Source of the DNA: Liopterus haemorrhoidalis
Lineage: Eukaryota; Arthropoda; Insecta; Coleoptera; Dytiscidae
DNA length: 64,000 bases
NCBI GenBank assembly: GCA_963971575.1
Contig: OZ020611.1
Coordinates: forward strand, 8,218,933-8,282,932
Reading direction: 5' to 3'
Below, one piece after another: positions 45,234-55,708 of the stretch. Position numbers and translations under genes: made by a program. How positions within the stretch are numbered: the stretch's first letter is position 1; every line of letters begins with the position of its first letter. The notes under the pieces were generated by a model. The model worked only from the letters and a program-made list of their open reading frames with translations, did no database searches and had not been told where the DNA came from.

Positions 45234-46132
45234 AACAAGACGTATCTAAAGAAGGTGAATAAGTTTGCTCTGTGCTTGGTGAATATGTACCTCAACTTGC
45301 AAATAAGGAAAAATAGGAGAATGGCGAGTTTTTATTGTTTTCCCCAAAATGAGGGAAAAGAAAATACATATATAAATGAGTCGACACTAATTTATAAATT
45401 ATAAAAATTTTAAAATGTGTCAATATTGCCTGACATCTGAAGGGTAATACTTACGACCATATCGGTTAATTCCGACCACCCTTTTTAGATTATAAATTTA
45501 ATAATGAACTAAACAATGTACACAACAAAATTTGTAAACCAATTTTGTATTCTTTATTACTTAGATGTATATGGAATCTCATTTAAAAAAAAAAACATAT
45601 AACGTGACTATTAATTATAATATTAATAGAACTGAGATATGTTTAATACAATAAAAAATTAAATTAATACTAAAAAAATAATATAAATATGATTTTTAGA
45701 GTCACACATGTAAGAAAGGTATCTTTCCTTAGTTGCAGTGTACTTCATGAGCCCAAGAAGAGCAGATACTTTTTTCACGTGCTTCCGTTTTTCGTTCTCT
45801 TACTTGTTATGACTGGTTTTACAAATCTCAGATAAGCAGAGGAAAAACTATCAGAGGTATAGGTTTATTCCTGTTTATTCAGATGTTCAGTTTTACAACA
45901 CATCTTTTACACTCGGATAGTGATCCATGGTTTTTATATAAATAAAAGTTATTGATTGGATATAACGGATTTTAAGCTTTTATTTTTAACATATTAGGCA
46001 ACGAATTTCCATACTATAATACTTTCCATACGAAATACAAAAACAAGCTAATTCTGGAATCCCATAACGATTGACCAACTGGGTCAATCAGGTTTATAAA
46101 TCACCTTTTATACGCATTAACAGATTCTAGAC
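45234..46132. other. no gene seen
   Basis: AT-rich, with nothing supportable. Confidence 0.5.
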
Positions 46133-47190
46133 CCAGATTGTTTCATTTAAAAATGTCTCGTCAAATCCCTTAACGGTTACCTCGGGCGTTCCACAAGGAT
46201 CAATCCTCGGTCCTCTCCTCTTTTTGATTTATGTCAATGACTTTCCCTCCTACATTGGTGGAACCAGTATTTTATACGCCAATGACACAACGTTAATTGC
46301 AAGATCGTCATCACTTGTTGATGTTACCACTATTAATTACATCGCAATGCAGAGAGCTAAGTATTGGTTCGACACCAATCGACTCTCCCTAAACCTCAAC
46401 AAGACCCAACAAATTCTTTTAACACTAAAACCAAACAATTTTGATAATCCGAAATCCGTGAACTTATTGGGGGTACTAATTGATCCCAAACTCACTTGGG
46501 ATCAGCATGTCAGTGTTTTAGCAAAAAAAATGTGTTCTGCAATATATTTGCTAAGAAACCTGACATCCATTGTAAGTACCGACGTTCTGAACATTGCATA
46601 CTATGCATTATTCCACTCCCAAATGACATATGGCATTACAGCATGGGGTCATTCGGCAGCAGCCAACAGAATTTTTAGCTTACAACGACGCGCAATCAGA
46701 GTAATAACACGTTCACCCTACAGAGCTGATTGTCGCAATAATTTTATTACTTTAGATATGACTTTTCCACCCGCGGTCATGTACCATTCCCTAATTTTAA
46801 CCCATAAAAAAATATGCAGTTTTCAAACTCATGCGGAAATACACCAATACAACACAAGAGGCAGGTCGAATTTATACCCAGACTTTCTGAGACTTACTAA
46901 ATCTCGTAATTGTGAGAACTTCTATGCAGTCAAACTACTTAATAAGTTACCAGTGGAACTCAGAAGTTTGGGTTATAACGAAAAAAAAAAGGATGAAGCA
47001 GTTCATTACTGAACATCCATTTTATTCCATAGAAGAATTATTTAAATATAGGTTTTAAAAATGTAATGCAAATCTTGTAATCGTATAATAATTGTATAAT
47101 TAAATGTATATGTCTTGACTGACTTAAAACAGATTTAATGGAACTAAGTCAATAAATATATTATTATTATTATTATTATTAACAGTGTTT
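46133..47190 (+). pseudogene. LINE reverse transcriptase, C-terminal half (jockey/CR1-like)
   Basis: The frame is open from a stop at about 46130, through VTSGVPQGSILGPLLFLIYV (46168-46235), to a stop at 47010-47012. It contains the thumb-like LNKTQQILLTL block, LLGVLIDPKLTWDQH, HSQMTYGITAWGH, and IFSLQRRAIRVITRSPYRADC with LLNKLPVELRSLG at the end. The catalytic YADD motif reads YANDT (46277-46294), so an essential Asp is lost. A short 3' UTR follows, ending gtcaataaatatattatt with an (att)n tail (47158-47180). The 5' half is missing, consistent with truncation on insertion. The open frame is unusually long for a dead copy. Confidence 0.88.
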
Positions 47191-47272
47191 CCTTTAACTA
47201 TCAATTAAAGCACGTGCTTTATTGCCAATATCATGTTAGAATAAAAGGAATTTGTTTTATTTCTTTATTACA

Positions 47273-47416
47273 TTAATGATTATTTGCATGGTTGGCAAAC
47301 AAGGATGTAACATCAATAATAGGTCGATAAGAAGTGGTATTTGCAGCTACATCGATAGTTTCATTGACTTTGATACGAACATAACCGGGTTCCAAACCCT
47401 CATCAACCCTCACATT
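47273..47416 (-). other. candidate terminal exon on the minus strand
   Basis: Forty-seven codons read NVRVDEGLEPGYVRIKVNET, then IDVAANTTSYRPIIDVTSLF and ANHANNH, ending at TAA. An aataaag/aataaaa-type signal follows within 30 bp. Codon use looks protein-like and a tgtgag acceptor-like site lies at its start. I do not recognise the protein, and no upstream exon was found. It may be a fragment of a host gene, an element, or chance. Confidence 0.22.
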
Positions 47417-48145
47417 TCAAGAATGCATTTTTGTGGAGACTTACTATACAATATTCTTTATAAGTTTTGCAAGTTTAACATTTTGGAGATCGTATCTTCA
47501 CGCATATGCGACTCTTATAGAGGTCGTGATTGCTAGTTTGAAAAACACTGGCCAAGTTCATTGATCGTATTATGTATGTATGATCCTCAGTCGTTTTTCA
47601 GGCAAACAAAAGCGGTCGGAAACTTTTACACAACATTAAATCTGATCGTTCGAGTCCTCCTTTAGTAAATGACTTGTCGAGTGGGGTTATTACATGTGCA
47701 TTTATGCATTGTAAGCAACCTATCAAAGGTTTAATAACACTACTTTAAACTAAAATTCCTTTAAATATCAAACAGATTCATTAAAGTAGCTAACTTAAAA
47801 CTTCACATTAACTTCCCTCAAAATTCGGCTATCATTCAAGAGCAAAGGGTCTTTTGATCGCATTTTTATCTTGATGAGTATAATTTCTACTTCTACGCAC
47901 AGCATCTATGGCTATTAGCAGCTATAACAGTCTATACACCATTCCACAAAAAAAGAACAGTAGTTTTCAAAGATATAGAAAATTATAAAAATATGTGCAA
48001 AATTTATTTGATGAAAATTTAACGAAATTTGAAGTGTTGCCGCAAGGTCGAGGAAAGGAAGAGTTTCAAGATGAGGTAAATAATGTTAGTTCTGCTCAAA
48101 AGTCGACTATCATATTCCATTTATGTATATAGGGTAAAATATATA
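47417..48145. other. no gene seen
   Basis: Nothing supportable. A degraded LINE-tail-like string (cgcacagcatctatggctat) occurs at about 47896-47915. Confidence 0.45.
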
Positions 48146-48857
48146 CGAGGGGAAGTCAGTAATTAAGTCATAAACCAATGTTGGAAAGCTGAAAATAGCA
48201 GTGAGCTATTTCCAAAAGTCTCATTAGGTGGCAGCACAATCCAGCTTGATAACACAGTGACAGTTGCTGTTTGCGTGCGCAGACAGAGTGAAAATGGTGA
48301 TCGTGTTCGAAGAGTATACTGCGGAAGAGCAGCGTGCTGTTGTGCGTTTTTTGTGGGCAAAAGGAGTTCCTGCAAAAGATATCCATAAGGAAATTTATCC
48401 TGTTTACAGTGAAGAGTGTTTGTTGCTTAAAGCAGTGTACAACTGGGTCAATACATTCTCTCAAGGGCGCTTAAAGTTGTTGACGAACACCGAACTGGGC
48501 GCCACGTTCAGATGACGAATGATGCAATAATTCGATCAAGATTGTTCGAACTAACAGGCGGGTTACAACAGACAGCATAGCAACTGCAATAGGATGTTCT
48601 CATGGTTTGGACTACAAAAAAGCATCTTAGGAGCAAACGTTTCGCGGGTGACAACAATGTTGAACGAGAGGTTCGCATGTGAATGAGACTGCAGCCGAAA
48701 GAATTTTATATAGCAGGCATTGGGGCCTTGATAAAGCGATGGGATAAGTGTATTAATTGGTGGCGACTTGAAAAATAAAACTTGTTTTGGCTAAGTATTT
48801 CTTTGAGAATTTTTTTAATAGCCTTTTGTTACTTAATTATTGACTTATTGACCCTCG
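48146..48857 (+). mobile_element. internally deleted mariner, 712 bp
   Basis: The left terminus cgaggggaagtcagtaatta and right terminus (opposite strand) cgagggtcaataagtcaata are inverted repeats bounded by TA (48144-48145 and 48858-48859). The TIRs resemble those of the DD34D element at 21617 at their outer edge (cgagg) but differ internally. The element is about half the length of an intact mariner. Confidence 0.82.
48294..48775 (+). pseudogene. mariner transposase remnant inside the deleted element
   Basis: An N-terminal frame, MVIVFEEYTAEEQRAVVRFL followed by WAKGVPAKDIHKEIYPVYSE, carries the start of the mariner helix-turn-helix domain up to a stop at 48513. After a deletion, a C-terminal frame reads ALIKRWDKCINWW (about 48725-48765), equivalent to the (K/R)WxKCI C-terminus. 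All three catalytic residues lie in the deleted part. Confidence 0.8.
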
Positions 48858-49136
48858 TACTACAAGAAAAGAGTACTTGCATAGATGTACACAAATATAT
48901 AATATAATATATAAGGTTGAGGGTGGGCTACAATGAGATGAACTGACTTCTCATGAACATTTTAAAATAAGATACTATCCTTTAAATATAAAACAAATTC
49001 AAATCTTCCTGGAATTATCATATCTACCTAGGAATTGTCTTGTACACCAGAAATCTGCTGTCGCTTGAGCTGACAGCTCATAGCATAAGTCATATCTCAC
49101 CGTGATGTCTTTAAACTGAACACACTCGCTCAAAAT

Positions 49137-49195
49137 GTTGTGTTAGTTAGTTAGTTAAAATACCTGGCGCACAGAAACTATAGCTATTTGTGCCT
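49137..49195 (-). repeat. LINE 3'-tail micro-insertion, 59 bp
   Basis: Contains ttagttagttagttaaaata, then cctggcgcacagaaactat and agctatttgtgcct. It is flanked by tcaaaat on both sides (49130-49136 and 49196-49202). Confidence 0.8.
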
Positions 49196-49202
49196 TCAAA
49201 AT

Positions 49203-49731
49203 AATCTATCACAGACTAATCTGTGTATCACGTTTCATATTCAGCCTACACGAAGACATGTGATGGTGACCTCTTCTCTGGGGTTGTTTTGCATATTAAT
49301 TTTTAAAAAAATATGGTATATCTTTGACTTAATTTATTATTCTGTGTGCTATTCCACTAAAACTGCCAACGACTAAATCGTTGGTAGACGTGGATTTAAA
49401 TCAACGATAGCATAACCAACTATTTACTAAATTAAGATCCGTCAGTAAAAATTACAGTATACTCAAATATAAGTCTTTGTAACTCGTCTTTGTATTAGAT
49501 AGGTAATGTAGTTTCTTTTTCAAAATGTCAATGTAAAATTCGATAGAGTGCGACAACGTTCATAGTGGTATAATACACAAAAATATGCTTGCCCTCACCC
49601 AGTGTCACTCAATATATAAAAAGCTCTCAGTCCAAAAACCCTGTTTCTCAAATTAGTTCAGTAAGATGGCTCTCTACTTGCTTGTTTCAATAAATCAGAG
49701 TTATGAGCTAGAGAATCAGACTTTGCATAAA
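49203..49731. other. no gene seen
   Basis: AT-rich spacer between two LINE-tail insertions. Nothing supportable. Confidence 0.5.
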
Positions 49732-49744
49732 GTTCATCCAATTA

Positions 49745-49794
49745 GTTAGTTAGTTAAAATTTTTGGCGCACAGCAACAAAGGCTATTTGCGCCT
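49745..49794 (-). repeat. LINE 3'-tail micro-insertion, 50 bp
   Basis: A 50-bp insert, gttagttagttaaaattttt followed by ggcgcacagcaacaaaggct and atttgcgcct, lies between two identical 13-bp copies of gttcatccaatta (49732-49744 and 49795-49807). It holds just the terminal hairpin and TAAC tail of the LINE. This is the clearest example of the set. Confidence 0.93.
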
Positions 49795-49807
49795 GTTCAT
49801 CCAATTA

Positions 49808-50474
49808 ATGTACTGATAAAATTTTTCGACGACCACAGAGTGATCTGCTTGCCACAACAAGCTTGGAATTGGGCTGGTACGAAAAGCACCATCTAACTAC
49901 CCTTTTTTGTTCCTTTATGATTCTTGTACTTCTTAACTCCTGGTTATATCCCTTTGATTATATAGCATTTCCACAGACATGTCCAAATATTTTTCAGACT
50001 CTAAAACCAAATTCAATCTCTTTACTGGAATGATTTATAATTACAAATGAAATTGTAGTAAAAATTATTTACAACGTTATTTATTTCAAAAATATTAAAA
50101 TTCGATTAAATCTGATATAGCATGTAACTATTGTAATTGCCCAAACTACTAGCTCCCAAGAAGCAGTTTAACGGTAGATTATTAGTAAAAGGTTATAAAA
50201 AAGCCTAATACCCATACAGAATATTCAAATTTTGATCCCACAATACTTACCAAAAGTCATTTATTAAAAAATATTGTACAAATGCTAGTCAATCAGATAG
50301 CGTACTGACGTAGAGCAACAAACCATTTATTTAATAAAGTAAAGTACTATTATCTGTGCAAGAAGTGAAAAAGAATATCATTTTCAAAACATATAATATA
50401 AAATTCAGTAGTTTATTTTCTTTTTTATTTATTTTGCATCAGCCTATTTTTGCGACGAGGCTAATCGCCGAAAA
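49808..50474. other. no gene seen
   Basis: AT-rich sequence before a mariner fragment. Nothing supportable. Confidence 0.5.
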
Positions 50475-50800
50475 ATTCAGTAGTCAAAATATTTGCCCTG
50501 GTTTTCTATAACTTGCAGTCATCTTTCGGACAAGTTTCAAAACCCTACGTGAAAAAAGGATACCGATTTAAATGCAGTAAAATAGTCGATCCATATTCGT
50601 ATCTCAGTTACATTTCTAAAGCGCTGCCCCACCAAAGATGTCTGCATCGACCTGAATAAATAATAATTCACAGGTCCAAGTCAGCTGAATACGCTGGAAC
50701 ATCTTAGTCTAAATCAAAAATGATTTTCTGAGTAGTAAGAACATAAGGTTCAGCGTTGTTATACAAATGGTGACAATCAGCAGCAATTAGAGTACAAGCT
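50475..50800 (-). pseudogene. mariner transposase C-terminal relic
   Basis: Minus-strand frames read NNAEPYVLTTQKIIFDLD, then DVPAYSADLDL, then LVGQRFRNVTEIRIW and FRNLSERWLQVIENQGKYFDY. These correspond to the DNAxPH, SPDLAPsD, gxrF and (R)WxKCIexxGdYf blocks. The second catalytic Asp is replaced (NNAEPY) and the third is replaced by a stop. A shorter copy of the same piece lies at 53022-53115. Confidence 0.72.
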
Positions 50801-50857
50801 AATAGGCTATTGATTTAAGAGCTCTGAATGCGGCTTTATACTTCATTTACGTATGTG

Positions 50858-51455
50858 CCGCAAGGTTCTCCTGCCCAAGGTTTAGGACTCCTCCTATTCT
50901 TTATTTATGTTAATGATTTACCTTGTTCTATCTACAACTTTTCTGATTTCTTAAATTTGGTTGATACAACCAGTCTATTCGATATTGTTTAATGTTCAAT
51001 AAATCGAATATAATGACTATTTACAATTTATTTATTTTTACCTGTTATATGTAAAGGAAAATCTCTCAAATTATACAAAAATATAGGCTACTCACACATA
51101 ACATCCGGAGTAAAGGCAATCTAAGGCTACCGAAACTAAGATTAAGTAAATCAAAAAATGATACCTATCTAGCTGCAATCCTAAACAATAATTTACCACA
51201 GGAGATTCAGGATTTTAAAATTAAAACACAGAATGAAATCCATACTGACCCAAAACTCTATATTGTGTAAGTAAATTTTACACTATCGACTTAAATATTT
51301 TAATATTATTTAATCTCATTTTAATATATTTTAATGTTCTTGTAACCGGTTTTTATTGTAATCTTATCCAAATTGACATCTATGTAATTTGACTTGTGTA
51401 AACATTTATTCATAATGTATATAACACCAATAAAATATTATTATTATTATTGTTA
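50858..51455 (+). pseudogene. LINE fragment, array unit a
   Basis: A reverse-transcriptase scrap (YVPQGSPAQGLGLLLFFIYV then NDLP, 50868-50930) is followed, after a deletion, by the C-terminal RLSKSKNDTYLAAILNNNLP block (51145-51210). A 3' UTR follows, ending caccaataaaatattattat. The VDTTSLF string stands where the catalytic YADDT motif should be. Same family as the repeated units downstream. Confidence 0.75.
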
Positions 51456-52192
51456 GTTACCTGTTACCAGACAATGAGAAAATTTGTAATAAACCACGCT
51501 CTTGGTAGAGTGATGTCGCATTATAAGCCCATAACATTAAGAAACAATAATTACAATAATTCAACTTCTACTACTCTTCTAAGTGTTCAAATAGACCCAG
51601 TTCTCAACTGAAAACAACAGTATTATCAAGAAAGTTATGCAGTGTTATATATCTTTTCAGGAATTCACCAAACTACGTATTGTTGAATATTTTGTTATGC
51701 ACTCTTTCAGTCTGAAATATCTTACGCTATCTGTATGGGTACACATATATTTCGCAGTTTCGCTGTTTGGTATAAGTAAAGGAAAATCCCTCTTACTATA
51801 CAAAAATGTATGCTATTCACACATAAAATTCGGTGTAAATGCAATATAAGGATACCGCAACTAAGATTAAGTAAATTAAAAAATGGTACCTATCTAGCTG
51901 CAATCCTTCATAATAATTTACCACAGGAGATCAGGATTTTAAACATAAAAAGCTTCAAATTCAAAATGAAATCCATACTGACCGGAAACTCTTTCTATTG
52001 TGTCAGTGAATTTAATACTAACGATTTTTCAAAAAAAAATATATATTAATGAATCTCATTTTAATATATTGTAATGTTCTTGTAACCTGTTTTTATTGTA
52101 AGTTTATCTGAATTGACAACTATGTAATTTGACTTGTGTAAACATTTATTCAAAATGTACATAACACCAATAAAATATTATTATTATTATTA
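51456..52192 (+). pseudogene. LINE fragment, array unit b
   Basis: Begins just after the (att)n tail of unit a with KPITLRNNNYNNST..LLSVQIDP (about 51530-51605), the LLGVxIDPxLSW block. After a deletion it has LRLSKLKNGTYLAAILHNNL and PQEIRILNIKSFKFKMKSIL (51855-51980). The 3' UTR (ttgacttgtgtaaacattta...) and (att)n tail end at about 52192. Confidence 0.75.
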
Positions 52193-52720
52193 ATGACATT
52201 TTACCAGACAATGAGGAAATTTTTAAGCACGCTTTTGGTAGAGTGATGTCGCATCGCAAGCCCATAACATTAAGAAATAATAATTACAATAATTCAACTT
52301 CTACTACTTTTCTAAGAGTTCAAATAGACCCAGTTCTCAGCTGGAAACAACAGTTTTATCAAGAAAGTTATGCAGTGTTATATATCTTTCAGTAATTCAT
52401 CAAACTACGTATTGTCGAATATTTTATGATGCACTCTTTCAGTCTAAAATATCTTACGCTATCTGTATAGGTACACAAATATTTTCAAATTCAAAATGTA
52501 ATCCATACTGACCGAAAGCTCTTTCTATTGTGTAAGTGAATTTTATACTAACGATTTTTCAAAAAAAATATATATTAATGAATCTCATTTTAATATATTG
52601 TAATGTTCTTGTAACCTGTTTTTATTGTAAGTTTATCTGAATTGACAACTATGTAATTTGACTTGTGTAAACATTTATTCAAAATGTACATAACACCAAT
52701 AAAATATTATTATTATTATT
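52193..52720 (+). pseudogene. LINE fragment, array unit c
   Basis: Homologous to unit b but shorter, at about 528 bp. The C-terminal coding block is deleted, leaving the LLRVQIDPVLSW-type segment joined to the last codons and the 3' UTR with its (att)n tail. Confidence 0.72.
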
Positions 52721-53020
52721 AATGACATTTTACCAGACAATGAGGAAATTTTTAATAAAGTACGCTCTTGGTAGAGTGAAGTCGCATTGTAAGCCCATAA
52801 CATTAAGAAATAATAATTACAATAATTCAACTTCTACTACTCTTCTAAGAGTTCAAATAGACCCAGTTCTCAGCTGGAAACAACAGTTTTATCAAGAAAG
52901 TGATGCAGTGTTATATATCTTTCAGTAATTCATCAAACTACGTATTGTTGAATATTTTATGATGCACTCTTTCAGTCTGAAATATCTTACGCTATCTGTA
53001 TAGGTACACAAATATTTCGC
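52721..53020 (+). pseudogene. LINE fragment, array unit d (interrupted)
   Basis: Repeats the start of units b and c (MTFYQTMRKFLIKYALGRVK then KPITLRNNNYNNSTSTTLLR and VQIDPVLSWKQQ, 52722-52895). It then gives way to a mariner piece at 53022. Confidence 0.72.
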
Positions 53021-53021
53021 A

Positions 53022-53115
53022 GGTCCAAGTAGGGTGAATACGCTGGAACTTCCTAGTCCGAATTAAAAATGATTTTCTGAGTGTTAAAAACATGCTGTCC
53101 AGCGTTGCTATACAG
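53022..53115 (-). pseudogene. short mariner C-terminal scrap
   Basis: On the minus strand the fragment reads SNAGQHVFNTQKIIFNSD, then EVPAYSPYLDL. It is a shorter relative of 50475-50800 and lies at an equivalent position in the LINE array, so it was probably duplicated together with it. Confidence 0.6.
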
Positions 53116-53116
53116 C

Positions 53117-53330
53117 AAAATTATCTTCTTTGGTTAACAAATGGTCTTCTCTACTCAATATCCGAATGTGCCGCAAGGTCCTATTTTAGGACTGCTTACT
53201 TATGTATTGCCAACTTTAACCGCTTATTATTTGACATTGGCTTAATATTTTACCGTCGTTGTTTTTTTTTTTTTTTTTTTTTGTTGGAAAGTTTACACTT
53301 TTTCCCTATTTTAAGAAATCATTGTATGCT
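53117..53330 (+). pseudogene. LINE reverse-transcriptase scrap
   Basis: Homologous to 54003-54100. It contains the nucleotides encoding a VPQGPILG-like motif (about 53168-53195), then drifts into a 19-bp poly-T run at 53261-53282. Confidence 0.55.
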
Positions 53331-53372
53331 CTAAAAAATTTCAAAAACTTTTTTTAATAATTTATTTTGTTA

Positions 53373-53933
53373 AAAGTGGAACGGTCGGAAATTCGCACTA
53401 TTATGAAGTATGAGTTCTTACGTGGATCTACGGCATCACTAACCGCGCGAAACATTAATAGTGTATTTGGCAAATTTCGTACAGGTAACTTAAAAACCAA
53501 ACAAAAACAAAAAACCTAGCTCATCGATCACAGCAGAAATATACTGCAACCAACTGGACGAAATGATACAAAAACTTAAATAAAAACAGCCTAGATTGGT
53601 CAACAGATCGACTCCTATCTTATTGCATTATTTCATGATAACGCTAGACCACACACAGCACAAATTACTGTGGCAAAACTACAGAAATTGGAGTTGGAAC
53701 TTCTTTATCATCCTCCATACTCAACAGACTTATCCCCAACTGACTACCACTTCTTCCGCAATTTGGACAACTTTTTAATAGGAAAACAGTTTAATTCCGA
53801 CAATGCTGTAAAACTGGCCGTCCAGGAATTCATCGACTCTCGTCCGCCAGGATTTTATACCACCGGCCTGAACAACCTGCCGCTTAAATGGAAAAAGTGT
53901 ATAGACAATATGGGTGCATACTTTGATGAATAA
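53373..53933 (+). pseudogene. internally deleted DD34D mariner transposase
   Basis: The N-terminal VERSEIRTIMKYEFLRGSTA (53373-53435) gives way, after a deletion and frameshifts, to YCNQLDEMIQKL, then HDNARPHTAQITVAKLQKLE and HPPYSTDLSPTDYHFFRNLD (53633-53770). It ends GLNNLPLKWKKCIDNMGAYFDE, stop at 53931. The second and third catalytic Asp are intact and 34 residues apart. The first Asp is in the deleted part. No inverted repeats were identified with confidence. Confidence 0.82.
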
Positions 53934-54002
53934 TATAATTCCTTATATTTGTAAGTTATCAACCAACGTTGCCTTTTTTCTACAAATTTTATCCTTGACG
54001 AC

Positions 54003-54660
54003 CTAATATCTTCTTTGGTTAAGTAATGGTCTTTTCTACTCAATTTCTGAATGTGCCGCAAGGTCCTATTTTAGGACCATTCCTTTTCTTAATTTATATA
54101 AATGATTTCGCTTGTTCTATCGGCAACCGTTCTTGTTTCTTAAATGCAGATGAAACAACCATTCTACTCGATCTTGTTCATTGTCCGCTAAATCGAATAT
54201 AATAACTGCTAACAGTATATTTATATTTTCCTGTTTGGTATAAGTAAAGGAAAATCCCTCTAACTATACAAAAATGTATGCTATTCACACATAAAATTCG
54301 GTGTAAATGCAATATATGGCTACCGCAAGTAAGATTAAGTAAATTAAAAAATGTTACCTATCTAGCTGCAATCCTACATAATCATTTACCACAGGAGATC
54401 AGGATTTTAAACATAAAAAGCTTCAAACTCAAAATGTAATCCATACTGACCGAAAACTCTTTCTATTGTGTAAATGAATTTTATACTCACGATTTAAAAA
54501 TAAATAAATTATATAATGAATCACATTTTAATATATTGTAATGTTCTTGTAACCTGTTTTTATAGTAAGTTTATCTGAATTGACAACTATGTAATTTGAC
54601 TTGTGTAAACATTTATTCAAAATGTACATAACACCAATAAAATATTATTATTATTATTAA
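54003..54660 (+). pseudogene. LINE reverse-transcriptase and C-terminal fragment
   Basis: LNVPQGPILGPFLFLIYIND, then FACSIGNRSCFLNADETT (54049-54160) shows the palm motifs, with the catalytic ADD changed to ADE. After a deletion it carries the C-terminal LRLSKLKN block (54325-54350). The same 3' UTR and (att)n tail as the array units end at 54660. Confidence 0.75.
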
Positions 54661-55046
54661 TGACATTTTACCAGACAATGAGGAAATTTTTAATAAAGTA
54701 CGCTCTTGGTAGAGTGATGTCGCATTATAAGCCCATAACATTAAGAAATAATAATTACAATAATTCAACTTCTACTACTCTTTTAATTGTTCAAATAGAC
54801 CCAGTTCTCAACTGGAAACAACAGTATTATTAAGAAAGTGATGCAGTGTTATATATCTTTCAGGAATTCACCAAACTACGTATTGTTTGAATGTATGTAA
54901 TTGTATGAATATTTTAAAATGCAGTCTTTCAAGAAATATCTTACACTATCTGTATGCGGACACAGTCCATCAGCGGAACGTATTTTTAAATTACAAATAC
55001 GCTTAATAAGGATAATCACGAGATTATCCTACAAAGAAGGATGTAA

Positions 55047-55708
55047 AGGTAGCCATACACGGTGAGGATTTCCTCAAGGTTTGGCCTGAACAGTCCAAGC
55101 CTTGAGGAAATCCTCTCCGTGTATGGTGGCGTCCTTGAGGCCGCGGCCGGTACTTGAGGCCAAAAAATCCCGAACAAAAATTATATTTCGGCTTTGAGGT
55201 CAGATTGTAATTGACCTTGAGGTCAGAGTCTTACTATCGTGTGTGTGCTGTCGACAGTCGGCCTTGGAGATTTGTAAAGTGAGTGTCGACTTTATTTAGT
55301 CATGTCTAGAGAATTTTTATCGGAATTCATACTAATATATGAAAATGAACCTTGCTTTGTGGCAAGTAAGTTCTAAAGAATACCATGATAGAAATAAAAA
55401 GGAGGCTGCGTACACGAATTTATTGGAAAAAATAAAAGAAATGGACGCGAAAGCTACAAAAATGATCAATGACCTATGAAAAATAAACAATATCAGAAGC
55501 GCTCTCCGAAAAGAGAATAAAAAAATTAAGGAATCGATGAAATCAGGAGCATCTGCTGATTCTGCGCAGAAGCCTAAGTTGTGGTGGTCAAGGCCTTTTC
55601 CTTGAAGCCAATCCTGTCCGTGTGTGGACAAGGGTTCGGTAGAGGAATTCCTCAAGGAATTCCTTGAGGCTTTTTCCTTGAGGAAATCCTCACCGTGTAT
55701 GGCTACCT
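55047..55708 (+). mobile_element. PIF/Harbinger derivative carrying MADF coding sequence
   Basis: The 662-bp element has ends aggtagccatacacggtgag and, on the opposite strand, aggtagccatacacggtgag. It is flanked by TAA on both sides (55044-55046 and 55709-55711), the expected PIF/Harbinger duplication. The left terminus forms its own hairpin with a second inverted copy ending near 55125. Further cttgaggaaatcctc copies lie at the right end. PIF/Harbinger elements normally encode a transposase plus a second DNA-binding protein. Only part of the second is present here. Confidence 0.85.
55302..55612 (+). pseudogene. MADF-domain protein of PIF/Harbinger type, frameshifted
   Basis: Starts MSREFLSEFILIYENEPCF at 55302. 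One extra base near 55355 shifts the frame to SSKEYHDRNKKEAAYTNLLE then KIKEMDAKATKMINDL. After one stop it continues INNIRSALRKENKKIKESMK then SGASADSAQKPKLWW. This is a MADF (Myb/SANT-like) domain in the usual order: FI..Y...P.LW, S.EY.nR.kK..A...L, I..LRsafrkE, pkLWy. In intact elements it is thought to help the transposase bind DNA and enter the nucleus. One frameshift plus one stop make this copy inactive as read. Confidence 0.82.

Noticed and set aside
47640..47665. gttcgagtcc resembling a tRNA/SINE B box
   Set aside because: No A box at the right distance and no cloverleaf could be drawn.
47896..47935. String resembling the LINE-tail core (cgcacagcatctatggctat)
   Set aside because: Lacks the TAAC tail and the hairpin arms. 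Too diverged to count with the other copies.
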